A stretch of 13,313 nt of DNA from Chlamydiota bacterium (GCA_027449725.1 DAIDLB010000037.1:1-13313); one strand, 5' to 3'. Positions 1 through 9,942 are shown, counted from the stretch's first letter. A program made the numbers and translations. Notes: generated from the letters alone by a model not told the origin.

Positions 1-441
1 GTCGGGCTTACTCATAACTTCTTTAAAAAAAAGCTCACCCCATTTGCTTTTAATTAAGATCATCAGTTTTTCGTTGGTTAAATTACTTTTAAGCGCATCG
101 ATAAATTCGCTAGGAGATGGTGTATAATGCTCCCAAAACAAAGTGAAATATTTAATTTGCAGGAATCTAATCTGATATATATGATTTGGCTCAAGTTTTT
201 CCCAAGTTTTTAAAAATTGACCTACATGTTCCGGTCTTTTATCCACTAATTTTTTAAATACAGCTATCATCGATTCAGGATTTAAATTCGCCCGAGCAAC
301 AAAGCAATCAAATTCCTGCAAATCACTATTTTCAATTAGTTTTAAAGCTAAACATCTATCAACAGATTCGGGGTTAGAACTTTCAGTCAGACCAAAAAAT
401 CTTTCGGACACCTTAAACGAATTTACAACATAAGAAGACAT
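1..441 (-). CDS. Hypothetical protein, 3' end outside the window
   Basis: An open frame of 147 codons runs from ATG at 441 to the window edge with no stop, so the C-terminus is missing. I do not recognise the family. The visible part is soluble and predicted mostly helical, with no signal peptide or membrane segment; leucine, phenylalanine and lysine are common and short helical hairpins seem to follow one another (for example NPESVDRCLALKLI near residue 23 and NPESMIAVFKKLV near residue 58), which could be a helical-repeat fold. A weak ribosome site (GGGTGG) lies just upstream of the ATG and a TATAAT hexamer at 468-473 could be a -10 box. Its base composition is clearly richer in A+T than the rest of the window, with many AAA, TTT and ATT codons, which suggests a different origin from the housekeeping block. 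A frame this long in AT-rich DNA, with a start, ribosome site and -10 box, supports a real gene. Confidence 0.6.
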   Translation of the reverse strand, partial: MSSYVVNSFKVSERFFGLTESSNPESVDRCLALKLIENSDLQEFDCFVARANLNPESMIAVFKKLVDKRPEHVGQFLKTWEKLEPNHIYQIRFLQIKYFTLFWEHYTPSPSEFIDALKSNLTNEKLMILIKSKWGELFFKEVMSKPD

Positions 442-467
442 AATGCCACCCGCTTATTATCCAATCA

Positions 468-473
468 ATTATA
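468..473 (-). promoter_or_regulatory. Possible -10 box for the left-edge gene
   Basis: Exact TATAAT on the minus strand, 26 bp before the ATG at 441. The hexamer 17 bp further upstream (491-496, TTTATT) is a poor -35. It lies in AT-rich DNA where such hexamers arise easily. Confidence 0.3.
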
Positions 474-642
474 CACTATCATGCAATTCAAATAAACAAA
501 TTTATAATTAAAACAAAATTATCTTTTCAAGCATTATAAGCCAAACTCACGAAATGAAAGAATTTGCTTAAGAAGCTTACACAGAAACACATAGAGCAAA
601 CCGCGCTAATAGGCTTTTTGCGCAAGCCCCTCCAATCGACGA

Positions 643-696
643 CTGCAAACTGACCTGTATTGGTTTAATACTAACGACTTGCGATGTCGTTTGCAG
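643..696. repeat. Nested inverted repeat in the spacer between the left gene and repeat A
   Basis: CTGCAAAC (643-650) pairs with GTTTGCAG (689-696), and inside it GTATT (657-661) pairs with AATAC (667-671). It would lie in the leader of any transcript started at the outward promoter-like end of repeat A (start near 708) and heading for the gene at 441. Otherwise 442-716 holds nothing I recognise. Confidence 0.35.
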
Positions 697-714
697 GGAA
701 TTTTAACGCTCGAA

Positions 715-744
715 ATTATACCGCTCTTCGTCAGGTTTTGTGAA
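715..744 (-). promoter_or_regulatory. Outward promoter-like end of repeat A, facing the left gene
   Basis: On the minus strand TTCACA (739-744) is followed by an 18-bp spacer and a perfect TATAAT (715-720), formed across the junction of repeat and flank. It is the best of the six outward pairs in the window. A transcript would start near 708 and run toward the gene starting at 441. Matching is by eye to the bacterial main-sigma consensus. Confidence 0.4.
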
Positions 745-879
745 TTTGGGCTCGGTGCGGCTTTACAAAATTGGACCACTCAGTCGCCTTGCACGGAGTG
801 CAATGGTCTCGTTCGGTCGGAGCAATTTTGCTTTGCCTTACTGGCGCCAAATTCACAAAACCTTCCTGCGCACGGTATA
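717..879 (-). repeat. Palindromic repeat, copy A (inverted orientation)
   Basis: A 163-bp element begins TATACCG and ends CGGTATA. It is one of three copies in the window (also 1113-1276 and 9915-10078); read on the minus strand it aligns with the other two end to end. The arms share AGGTTTTGTGAATTTGG-type sequence and its complement CCAAATTCACAAAACC. The centre is the hairpin TTGCACGGAGTGCAA (789-803), identical in all copies once orientation is allowed for. No transposase is encoded, so it resembles a MITE or large REP-like element. The TA at each end could be a TA target duplication (inference). Short open frames across it are by-products of the repeat. Confidence 0.85.
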
Positions 880-904
880 TCTTAAGAATATTACTTACGG
901 GCCC

Positions 905-1084
905 TTAACCTTCCGTCCCCATTTCCTTTTTACAGACTTTCATCTTTTTCATGCCGACGCAAGATTTGCATGAACTTTTCTTCGCCGCTTTTTTCTTAGG
1001 CGCTGCCTTTCTTTTTTTTGCCGTCGTTTTTTTCATTGCGGCTTTCTTTTTTTTCGGGGCAGGTTTTGCTTTTTTCTTCGCCAT
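905..1084 (-). CDS. Small lysine/alanine-rich histone H1-like protein
   Basis: A 59-residue basic protein from ATG at 1084 to TAA at 905-907. About 24 residues are lysine and 10 alanine, arranged as KKK/AA/P blocks (MAKKKAKPAPKKKKAA at the start), as in histone H1 tails and the chlamydial Hc1/Hc2 proteins that compact the chromosome in infectious bodies. The last third changes character and carries cysteines 39, 42 and 51 (CKSC then VC), which might bind metal or form disulphides. A strong Shine-Dalgarno GGAGG (1089-1093) four bases before the ATG fixes the start; the ATG at 1095 is in another frame. It is far shorter than Hc1 (about 125 residues), so I do not give it a chlamydial gene name. 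Repeat A lies just after its stop and repeat B just before its ribosome site, leaving no room for a promoter except one inside repeat B. Role in DNA binding is inferred from composition. Confidence 0.7.
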   Translation of the reverse strand: MAKKKAKPAPKKKKAAMKKTTAKKRKAAPKKKAAKKSSCKSCVGMKKMKVCKKEMGTEG

Positions 1085-1088
1085 TCTT

Positions 1089-1093
1089 CCTCC
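1089..1093 (-). promoter_or_regulatory. Shine-Dalgarno site of the histone-like gene
   Basis: GGAGG on the minus strand, four bases before the ATG at 1084. It selects this frame over the overlapping frames that start at 1095 and above. Confidence 0.65.
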
Positions 1094-1110
1094 ATAAGAT
1101 TGATGACATC

Positions 1111-1140
1111 GCTATACCGTGCGCAGGAAGATTTTGTGAA
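1111..1140 (-). promoter_or_regulatory. Promoter-like end of repeat B driving the histone-like gene
   Basis: TTCACA (1135-1140), an 18-bp spacer, then TATAGC (1111-1116) on the minus strand. Transcription would start near 1104 and give a leader of about 20 bases containing the GGAGG site. This is the only position with room for a promoter near the gene; read-through from rsbU is the alternative. Confidence 0.4.
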
Positions 1141-1276
1141 TTTAGGGTTAGAGAACCAAAGCAAAATTGCCCCGACCCAACGAGACCATTGCACTCCGTG
1201 CAACGCGAGCAAGGAGGGGCAATTTTGTAAAGCCACAGCGAGCCCAAATTCATAAAACCTGGTGGAGCCCGGTATA
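1113..1276 (+). repeat. Palindromic repeat, copy B
   Basis: A 164-bp copy of the same element as 717-879 and 9915-10078, TATACCG to CGGTATA, ending 8 bp beyond the rsbU stop. Arms pair along most of their length, including CAAAATTGCCCC (1162-1173) with GGGGCAATTTTG (1216-1227). The central hairpin TTGCACTCCGTGCAA is at 1189-1203. Together with copy A, which has the opposite orientation, it encloses the histone-like gene. Confidence 0.85.
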
Positions 1277-1283
1277 TCTTGAC

Positions 1284-3146
1284 TCAATCGCACGGCGACT
1301 CTTTTTTCGCAAAATCCTTTTGAATGATTGCGATCAAAGTCACATCATCCGCTTGAGGCGCGCCTCTGCAAAATAGATGAATTTCTTCTATAAGCTGGTC
1401 AACAATTTCTTGCGCATCCCTCGACTGCGAGCGGCTTAAAAATGTCTGCAAACGCTCTTTTCCGAACAATTTTTGATCGGGATCATGCGCTTCGATCACG
1501 CCATCGGTATATAGAAACAACATCTCCTTTTCCTGAAGAAGAATTTCTTTAACTTCCGGATCGGTCTCTTGAACCCCAAGCGCCATGCCGCGAGTGGCCA
1601 GTTCCGAGAGACGGCCATCGCTTGCGCGTAAATAGGCGGGAGGATGTCCATGGCTGCAGTATTGAAGCCGCCTTGTTTTTGGATCGTAAATCCCGATCCA
1701 TGCTGTGATGAAAAAATTCGACTCCACCGTATCTTGCATGAGGAGGCGGTTGGCCATTTTACTGATCTGGGCGAGATCGCCCATCGTCGCTGCCGCAGTG
1801 CGGAGGATGCTTCGAAAACTCAGCGAATAGAGACAGGCGGAAATCCCTTTGTCCGCTCCGTCTGCGATCGCAATGAACAGTTTTCCGTCTTCTCTTGGAT
1901 ACAGATCGTAAAAATCGCCGCTCACTTCCCTCGCAGCAAGATAGCCCGGCGCGATGTCCAGCGCAGGAAAGGCGGGCAGATGGGTTGGCAGCATGCTCGC
2001 CTGGATCTCTTGGCCGATTTTCAATTCTTGCGCCAGCCGCTCGCGTCCAATTCGCTGCCGTTCGGCTTCCTCTTGATGCTGGAGAAGGGAATCGAGCATA
2101 CCATTGAGCTGAAAGCCAATCGCATTGATCTCAAACCCCATCCGGTCGGGCTGGAAACGGACATGGAGGGCCCCTTCGGAAACGCGCGTCATCACGTTTC
2201 CGAGAGAGATGAGCGGACGGGAAATACGGTGAGTGAACCAAAACACAATCGCGCCGCCAAATACACAGATAAAGAGAAGAAACGAGCCGATCCGATAAAA
2301 ATAGCTGTTCCACTGCAAATCTGTGATGCTCTTTTTCGGCACAGTGACGAGGAGTTCATATTCCGTCGCTTCGATTGCAATTTTGACCCCCAGAGACGAC
2401 TCCTCCGGGGTTTCCAAAAACCAGGCGCCTTTGATTTCTTCGTAGGGAGCCCACTCAATGTCCTTACTCGACTCCGCCAGTTTGGTCCCGATCAATTTAT
2501 CTTCCGTACTCAAAAAAATCAGCCCTTCCTGATTGATCAGCGACAGGCGGAGCGGAAATTCGCTATCTTGGACCAAAGTCAAATTCTCCAGCATCCGGGA
2601 TGCGTCGGAGACAGCGCAAAAGAGAGCGGTCGCATCTTTGACCGAAGGGATCGTTTTACAGACGTCCAGATACGTCGCTTCCGTTTCAGAAAACGGGTTG
2701 ATGAATACATACTGATCTCTTTCGAGCGCCTTTTGTAAAAAGGGGCGGTAGCTCGGGTCCTGGCAAAGCGGAGCTTCGCAGGCAGGCAGGCCGTCAACAA
2801 GGGGCGCATAAATAAATTGATCGACCGATTTATATTGCCTGGCCTCTTGTTCCAAAAAGGCGTTTCTTTCGTTCTCGTGGGCGGGAAGGTCGTCCCAAAG
2901 GGCTTCGAGGAGGTTTTGCTGGTTTTTGATCAGCTGATCGATATAAAGCGCACGGCTCTGCGCCAAGAGCCCCAAAGACTCAAACGCATCCTGGACATTC
3001 ATGTTATACTCGCGCTTATAAAGAAAAAATGTATGGATCAGCAGAGGGAGGCCGAGGAGGGCCAAACTCCCGTAAAGGACCCGCCTGGCCAAAGATCCTG
3101 CTGCGCTCCGCGAGAAGCTCTTTATCCTTATTTGGCGATCAGCCAT
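1284..3146 (-). CDS. rsbU: Membrane-anchored RsbU/SpoIIE-type PP2C serine phosphatase
   Basis: A 620-residue sensor phosphatase expected to dephosphorylate an anti-sigma-factor antagonist in a partner-switching pathway. Order of parts: short basic N-terminus, membrane segment about 22-43, an extracytoplasmic region about 45-280 resembling a Cache-type sensor, second membrane segment about 284-305, HAMP-like linker about 305-355, a charged helix containing IGQEIQASMLP (377-387), then the PP2C domain to about 612. Metal-site motifs are present: GDFYDLY (410-416), ADGADKG (428-434), LYTDGV (545-550) and ADDVT (599-603). The second motif reads DGADKG where the family usually has D-x-S-G-x-G. C. 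trachomatis has a comparable protein (CT588) beside enolase, matching this location. The start at 3146 keeps the first membrane segment; no clear ribosome site precedes it, and the divergent gene starts only 12 bp away. The ligand cannot be told. Confidence 0.9.
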   Translation of the reverse strand: MADRQIRIKSFSRSAAGSLARRVLYGSLALLGLPLLIHTFFLYKREYNMNVQDAFESLGLLAQSRALYIDQLIKNQQNLLEALWDDLPAHENERNAFLEQEARQYKSVDQFIYAPLVDGLPACEAPLCQDPSYRPFLQKALERDQYVFINPFSETEATYLDVCKTIPSVKDATALFCAVSDASRMLENLTLVQDSEFPLRLSLINQEGLIFLSTEDKLIGTKLAESSKDIEWAPYEEIKGAWFLETPEESSLGVKIAIEATEYELLVTVPKKSITDLQWNSYFYRIGSFLLFICVFGGAIVFWFTHRISRPLISLGNVMTRVSEGALHVRFQPDRMGFEINAIGFQLNGMLDSLLQHQEEAERQRIGRERLAQELKIGQEIQASMLPTHLPAFPALDIAPGYLAAREVSGDFYDLYPREDGKLFIAIADGADKGISACLYSLSFRSILRTAAATMGDLAQISKMANRLLMQDTVESNFFITAWIGIYDPKTRRLQYCSHGHPPAYLRASDGRLSELATRGMALGVQETDPEVKEILLQEKEMLFLYTDGVIEAHDPDQKLFGKERLQTFLSRSQSRDAQEIVDQLIEEIHLFCRGAPQADDVTLIAIIQKDFAKKESPCD

Positions 3147-3158
3147 AGTTTTAGTGTT

Positions 3159-3904
3159 ATGGGTTCAAAAGAGATCACGAGCTTACTTCATCCCCAGGTG
3201 CTGCTTGCCGTCCGCCTCCGTCTCGATAAAAAAGAGCGGGAAAAAGAAGGGCTTGTCCTTGTAGCGGGAAAAAAACTCGTTTCAGACCTCTCCTCATTCT
3301 ACCCTATCCATACTCTTTTTTTTACTAAAGCGCTTCCAAAACCCCTTCGCACCGAAAAAGTTTTTCAGGTTCCCCCCCAGGTGCTCAAAAAAATCAGCGG
3401 CTTTGAGGAAAAAGATGGCTGTGCCGCGTTTGTCCCTCTCCCCAAGCCCGAACCTCTGGCAGAAAAGCGGCATCTCCTGATCCTGGACGGCCTCACCGAT
3501 CCGGGCAACTTGGGGACCCTTTGGCGCTCCGCGCTCGCGCTCGGATGGGAAGGGGTTTGGCTGACGCCCGGCACCGTCGATCCTTTCAATGATAAAGCGC
3601 TCCGCGCCGCCAAGGGCGCGACCTTCCGTCTGCCCTTTGCCGCCGCGACCCCTGAAGAACTGTCCCATTGGGCGCGACAAAAAAAGGCAACCCTCTTTAC
3701 GGCCGATCTGGAGGGAAAGCCTCTTTGCGACTGCGTGCCGGTCCACCCCCCTATTGCGCTCATCCTCGGCAGCGAGGGGCAGGGACCGGGAAGCTGGGCC
3801 AAGACGCTCTCTTCCAAAGTGACGATCCCGATGAAAAATGGAGTCGACTCGCTCAACGTCGCCAGTGCCGGAGCGATCCTCCTCTACGAAATGAGGCCGG
3901 GCAG

Positions 3905-3908
<4 letters not shown>
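3159..3908 (+). CDS. SpoU/TrmH-family RNA 2'-O-methyltransferase
   Basis: A 249-residue SPOUT-class enzyme expected to transfer methyl from S-adenosylmethionine to a ribose 2'-OH in rRNA or tRNA. The N-terminal substrate-binding region shows the usual RLDKKEREKEG...GKKL pattern (21-39). The three knot motifs follow: DGLTDPGNLGTLWRSA (110-125) with Asn117 and Arg123, LGSEGQGPG (203-211), and VTIPMKNGVDSLNVASAGA (221-239). Length fits the family. The frame is open upstream to 2817, but that part is antisense to rsbU and lacks family features, so I place the start at ATG 3159. No clear ribosome site precedes it. Its stop overlaps the rsgA start (ATGA at 3905-3908). The exact target nucleotide is not readable; RlmB-type 23S G2251 methylation is one option. 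Confidence 0.88.
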
Positions 3909-6793
<2,885 letters not shown>

Positions 6794-6798
6794 ACGGT

Positions 6799-6804
6799 CC
6801 TCCT
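6799..6804 (-). promoter_or_regulatory. Shine-Dalgarno deciding the start at 6793
   Basis: Perfect AGGAGG on the minus strand with a five-base spacer (ACCGT) to ATG 6793. It favours this start over the upstream ATG at 6910. Confidence 0.75.
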
Positions 6805-6939
6805 GAAAATTTTTGCCCAATACTTTAACAAAGGGTTCATTTTTCCGCAATTCCCCCAAAAAACACCCCTCAAAACTGAAATTGCACAAGCAAAAAGAAG
6901 ATTGAATCAAAATACGACAAAAACCTATTTGATAGATTC

Positions 6940-6944
6940 AGGAG
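6940..6944 (+). promoter_or_regulatory. Shine-Dalgarno deciding the start at 6953
   Basis: AGGAG eight bases before ATG 6953. It lies inside the longer open frame that begins at 6902 and argues for the shorter start. Confidence 0.6.
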
Positions 6945-6952
6945 TGCAAATT

Positions 6953-7336
6953 ATGGAATTACGCCCAACGATGGCCCTTTTCGGCGAAGCGGAAAAAGGG
7001 CAATTTAGAAAAGCGTATGTGCTGCGGGAGCTGCCCCAGCTCGTCGATACACTGGGGAACCCTCCGGAAGAGAGCCAGGGGATCCACTTTGCCGTCCAGG
7101 CGCTTCTCTACCGGCGCGAGCTCATCTACTTCCGTGTCGAAGAAGAGGGGTTTAGCGAAGACGACTATTTGTTTGGATTCAAACAATTGGAAAGCGTGAA
7201 AAAACTCCACGCCCTCTGCATGCCCAAAGTCGGATCGATCGAGATCCTGGAAGCCTCCCGCCCAATTTGTGAAAAGCACAAGAGCCTTCTTCTGATGTCG
7301 CAAAAAGATCTCTACGACTATCTGACAGCGCGCTGA
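6953..7336 (+). CDS. Hypothetical cytosolic protein
   Basis: 127 residues beginning MELRPTMALFGEAEKG; family not recognised. Mixed helix and strand, mildly acidic, no membrane segment or signal peptide. It has a long conserved-looking stretch rich in glutamate and aromatic residues (RRELIYFRVEEEGFSEDDY, about 54-72) and a C-terminal CEKHKSLLLMSQKDLYDYL segment. The start is set by AGGAG at 6940-6944; an in-frame ATG at 6902 would add 17 residues. It is divergent from the membrane-protein gene at 6793, with a 159-bp gap that must hold promoters for both, though I see no convincing -35/-10 pair. Its 3' end overlaps the convergent hydrolase gene by 19 bp. Codon use resembles the housekeeping block, so it is probably a real gene. 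Confidence 0.75.
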   Translation: MELRPTMALFGEAEKGQFRKAYVLRELPQLVDTLGNPPEESQGIHFAVQALLYRRELIYFRVEEEGFSEDDYLFGFKQLESVKKLHALCMPKVGSIEILEASRPICEKHKSLLLMSQKDLYDYLTAR

Positions 7337-8718
7337 AAAAGAGTTACGGGTTGAAGAGGCGCATTTCCGGCAAAGGCGTTGTCGAATGCGACGGCAAACG
7401 CACCCGTTTCAGGCTTCATAACGACGCGGTGGGTCGTAAGCCAGTTATTCACAAAAGGAAGCGAGAGAACCGCTTCTAAAGACTCGCCGTTTCGCCTTTG
7501 GAAAAACTCATCGATCATCCCCTGTCTCTCGCGGCTATAGTGCATCGCATTGCAAGGCTGTGGATTGTAGCGGCAATTGAGGGTGACTAAAGGTTCGTTC
7601 TTTTCCCAGCGGCGGATCACGTGAGATCCCCCCGGGGATTGGTAAAAGTGGATCGACTCCGCCCGCTCGCGGTCAGCTACGGTCATATGATAGGGGCCGA
7701 GTGGCGCGTTTGCGGAGACAAAACCTTCAACTTCCTTCACGCTCCCGCACCGCTCCAGGCAAGCCCGGTTATAAAAGGCGGCGGGCATTCCCGCCACTTC
7801 CGCCTCATAGCCGGCGCACACGTTCATCGCAAGAGAGAGCCCACGATCGTTCATCCCCGTAAGCGTGCCTACGAAGCCAGGAACTCCAACCTCGGCCGTA
7901 CTGCAAAGGCCGTTGGCATGCCGCCGCTCGATCACAAGGCTATAAGCGCCTGCCAGGCCGAACGAAGGCCAATCCATATTCCGCGCAAAGACAAATCCGT
8001 CTTGAGGGTCTCTATCTACAACAGCCGAACAGGCAACCGCCCTCTCTTCCGCTGTCTTTTCAAATTCATCCGGATGAAAATGAAGTGAATCGGGCATCAA
8101 ATGAAAGAGGAGGGCGTCATCCAAAGTCATCTTTTTTGGAAACGTCCACCAATACTGCTCGCCCGCCCACCGATTGTACCCCTCGACAAGCCCTTCCATT
8201 TCCCGCAAATACTCCGGCGGGACCGTCTCACGGATCTTGGCAAGGGTTTTGGGCAGCGCCTCTGCACGGGGACGCCCGGCAAGCGTATGCAAAACCAGAC
8301 TAAACCGTTTAGTCAGCCGATGGATCGCCTCGCCAGCGAGATAGCCGTGCGCACTACCTGCTTTATAAGGATCGTCGGAGTCGAGCGACAGGATCGGCAC
8401 ATCGCCTTCATAATACAGCTTGCCCCCTTCGCATTCACCCGGCTGATACACATGCGTACGCATGTCGTGATGCGGGGGAGCGAAGAGATCGAGGGCAAAG
8501 AGAGCTGCCGCCGAAGCGGTTGTTAGAACGCCCGATAGAGCGGCGCCAGCGAAGAAACCCACTCCGGAAAGGGGATAGGTGGAAGCAAATACGCCAACGC
8601 CCAGGACCAGACCGCCGATCTCGGCGACCTTCGTTGCAAGCGGGTGCTCATACACCCAAAGGCTCGTCCGGTCGAGCAATGCGATATTTTGTTCTTTAAA
8701 AGAGGAAATGGTCGTCAT
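7318..8718 (-). CDS. Ntn hydrolase of the choloylglycine hydrolase/acid ceramidase/C45 type, N-terminally membrane-anchored
   Basis: 466 residues from ATG 8718. The catalytic part begins at Cys230 (VACSAVV) and shows Arg246 and Asp249 in RNMDW (246-250). From memory, the spacing Cys+16 Arg and Cys+19 Asp is that of bile salt hydrolase (2/18/21) and human acid ceramidase (143/159/162). GTLTGMNDRGLSLAMN (284-299) is the usual following motif; Asn381 and Arg431 are candidates for the remaining catalytic residues. Such enzymes cut linear amide bonds after self-cleavage before the Cys, which here would separate residues 1-229 from 230-466. Residues about 32-80 form two adjacent hydrophobic segments (LVLGVGVFA; FFAGAALSGV to AALFALDLFA). 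Substrate unknown: amide lipid, acyl-amino acid or peptide. A GTG at 8757 would add 13 residues; neither start has a good ribosome site. It follows the oxygenase gene on the same strand. Confidence 0.8.
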   Translation of the reverse strand: MTTISSFKEQNIALLDRTSLWVYEHPLATKVAEIGGLVLGVGVFASTYPLSGVGFFAGAALSGVLTTASAAALFALDLFAPPHHDMRTHVYQPGECEGGKLYYEGDVPILSLDSDDPYKAGSAHGYLAGEAIHRLTKRFSLVLHTLAGRPRAEALPKTLAKIRETVPPEYLREMEGLVEGYNRWAGEQYWWTFPKKMTLDDALLFHLMPDSLHFHPDEFEKTAEERAVACSAVVDRDPQDGFVFARNMDWPSFGLAGAYSLVIERRHANGLCSTAEVGVPGFVGTLTGMNDRGLSLAMNVCAGYEAEVAGMPAAFYNRACLERCGSVKEVEGFVSANAPLGPYHMTVADRERAESIHFYQSPGGSHVIRRWEKNEPLVTLNCRYNPQPCNAMHYSRERQGMIDEFFQRRNGESLEAVLSLPFVNNWLTTHRVVMKPETGAFAVAFDNAFAGNAPLQPVTLFQRAVR

Positions 8719-8778
8719 GCGCTGACAAGTGTAGCAAACACCGGAGATTTTTACCACCCCGGCGCAGCCCTCAAAATT

Positions 8779-9820
8779 TCACTTTAGTTTTTGTAGCTCA
8801 GCCACTACCGCCGGGCTAGCCAGACCCGCCTCGGCGAGCTTTTTCATCGCCTTGGGCGAGGCGCGCCCCACCTCGATCAGCCGCTCCATCAAACCGCTCT
8901 CGGCAAGCTCCTTCATCATCGCTTCGGAAGCCAATCCCAAATCAACGAGCCGCTCTTCCAATAACTCGATCCGGGTCGCATTGGCATAGTTTCTCACGCC
9001 GCCCGTCCGCGCAACACACCCGGGAAGCGGATCGAGCCTGTCGTCCCTTCTCGGATGGATGAAAATCACCATTGAATAGCGCTCTACGTTTTGCTCCTCT
9101 GCCTTGACGCGGTGAAGGCCGCTATGAAATTCCCCGTTCGTGATGTTTTCCATCATGTCGCCGCAGTTGACGATGAAGGCGTTTTCCGGAACTTTGACCG
9201 GAATCCACTCCCCCTCTCGGTTGAGGAGCTGCAGCCCATCAGCCGTCGCGCGCGGCAAAATAGTGAAGAGGTCGATATCGGTATGCTCGGCTGCCCAAAG
9301 CAGATTTTCCGGCGGGTTGGGCGGATAGTGGCTCACGCGAAGAAGCACATCTCCTTCCGCCGTCATTTCAGAAAAGAGGTCTTTTCTCTCTCCGATTGCC
9401 TCAGCCATTGCTTCCTGCAGAGGGACCATGTAGGTGCCTAGCGCCTCAAACAAATTGCAAAGCGGCTCTTTCAAATCGATCTCGTCCGGCCATACGTTTT
9501 TCCAGTAGCCAAGCCGCTCTTGCTGCTCAGCCGTCAACTCCCGTCCCACATGGAAAAACTCTTTGTAATCGCAGGCGCTCTGCCCCTTGGGCGATTCTGT
9601 CGGGACATAGCTCCTCTGTCCATTTGCACTCGGATCGAATGCACCGAGCTTTTGCTCGAAAGAAAGATGAAAAAACTCTTCTGCCTTATCATACGCGGCG
9701 TCCAGGATCTCTACATCGCCCCCCCGTATTGACAACGGCAAAAAAGCCGACTTCTTGCATTGCGGCATGCAATTCGGAGACAAACCGGTCATGTTCCGCC
9801 GGATTAAAATAATCGTTCAT
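8779..9820 (-). pseudogene. 2-oxoglutarate/Fe(II) oxygenase, isopenicillin N synthase family, frameshifted in a G7 tract
   Basis: Two frames together give one protein of about 346 residues. The 5' part, from ATG 9820, encodes MNDYFNPAEHDR...GFFAVVNTGG, matching the family's N-terminal start (GFF-x-VVNHG). The frame then breaks at seven consecutive G (9719-9725). With six G it would continue into DVEILDAAYDKAEEFF; as written it ends after about 43 residues. The downstream frame (open from ATG 9792, but true to family only from the G tract on) carries the complete jelly-roll: iron ligands His179, Asp181 (HTD) and His236, and the 2-oxoglutarate motif Arg247-x-Ser249 (RYS). After residue about 275 a helical tail repeats the pattern LxxLGLAS...MMKELAESGL two to three times. 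Upstream of 9820 the frame stays open to 9913 and reads like a signal peptide, reaching repeat C. Could be inactivated, phase-variable or a sequencing error. Confidence 0.75.
9719..9725 (-). other. G7 homopolymer at the oxygenase frameshift
   Basis: Seven G on the coding (minus) strand exactly where the two halves of the oxygenase change frame. Six would restore the family reading NTGGDVEILD. Such tracts are prone to slipped-strand change. Confidence 0.8.
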
Positions 9821-9912
9821 ATCGAGCACGGGGATCGTTGCATCAAAAACGGCCGCCCCTCCACCCCATACCGATGCCGTTAGAAATACACACGCTGCCG
9901 CCCATTTTTTCA

Positions 9913-9942
9913 GATATACCGTGCGCAGGAAGGTTTTGTGAA
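9913..9942 (-). promoter_or_regulatory. Promoter-like end of repeat C, facing the oxygenase
   Basis: TTCACA (9937-9942), 18-bp spacer, TATATC (9913-9918) on the minus strand. A transcript would begin near 9906, inside the signal-peptide-like leader of the oxygenase frame, leaving ATG 9820 as the first in-frame ATG. Confidence 0.35.

Noticed and set aside
717..879. Repeats as intrinsic terminators
   Set aside because: The hairpins are very long and no T tract follows either end, so a standard terminator is not supported.
679..1293. Several 60-90 codon frames sharing CTECNGL or QNLPAHGI-like pieces
   Set aside because: They read through repeats A and B; the same peptides recur at copy C (9843-10055) because the DNA repeats, not because a protein is conserved.
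1644..2738. 364-codon open frame on the plus strand
   Set aside because: Entirely antisense to rsbU, whose domains and motifs are complete; no ribosome site and no recognisable features.
2817..3158. 114-codon N-terminal extension of the methyltransferase
   Set aside because: Antisense to rsbU and without family features; the family's N-terminal domain begins normally after ATG 3159.
9726..9792. Start of the oxygenase at ATG 9792
   Set aside because: The 25 residues it adds do not resemble the family, while the other frame across the same bases does; the apparent start is an effect of the frameshift.
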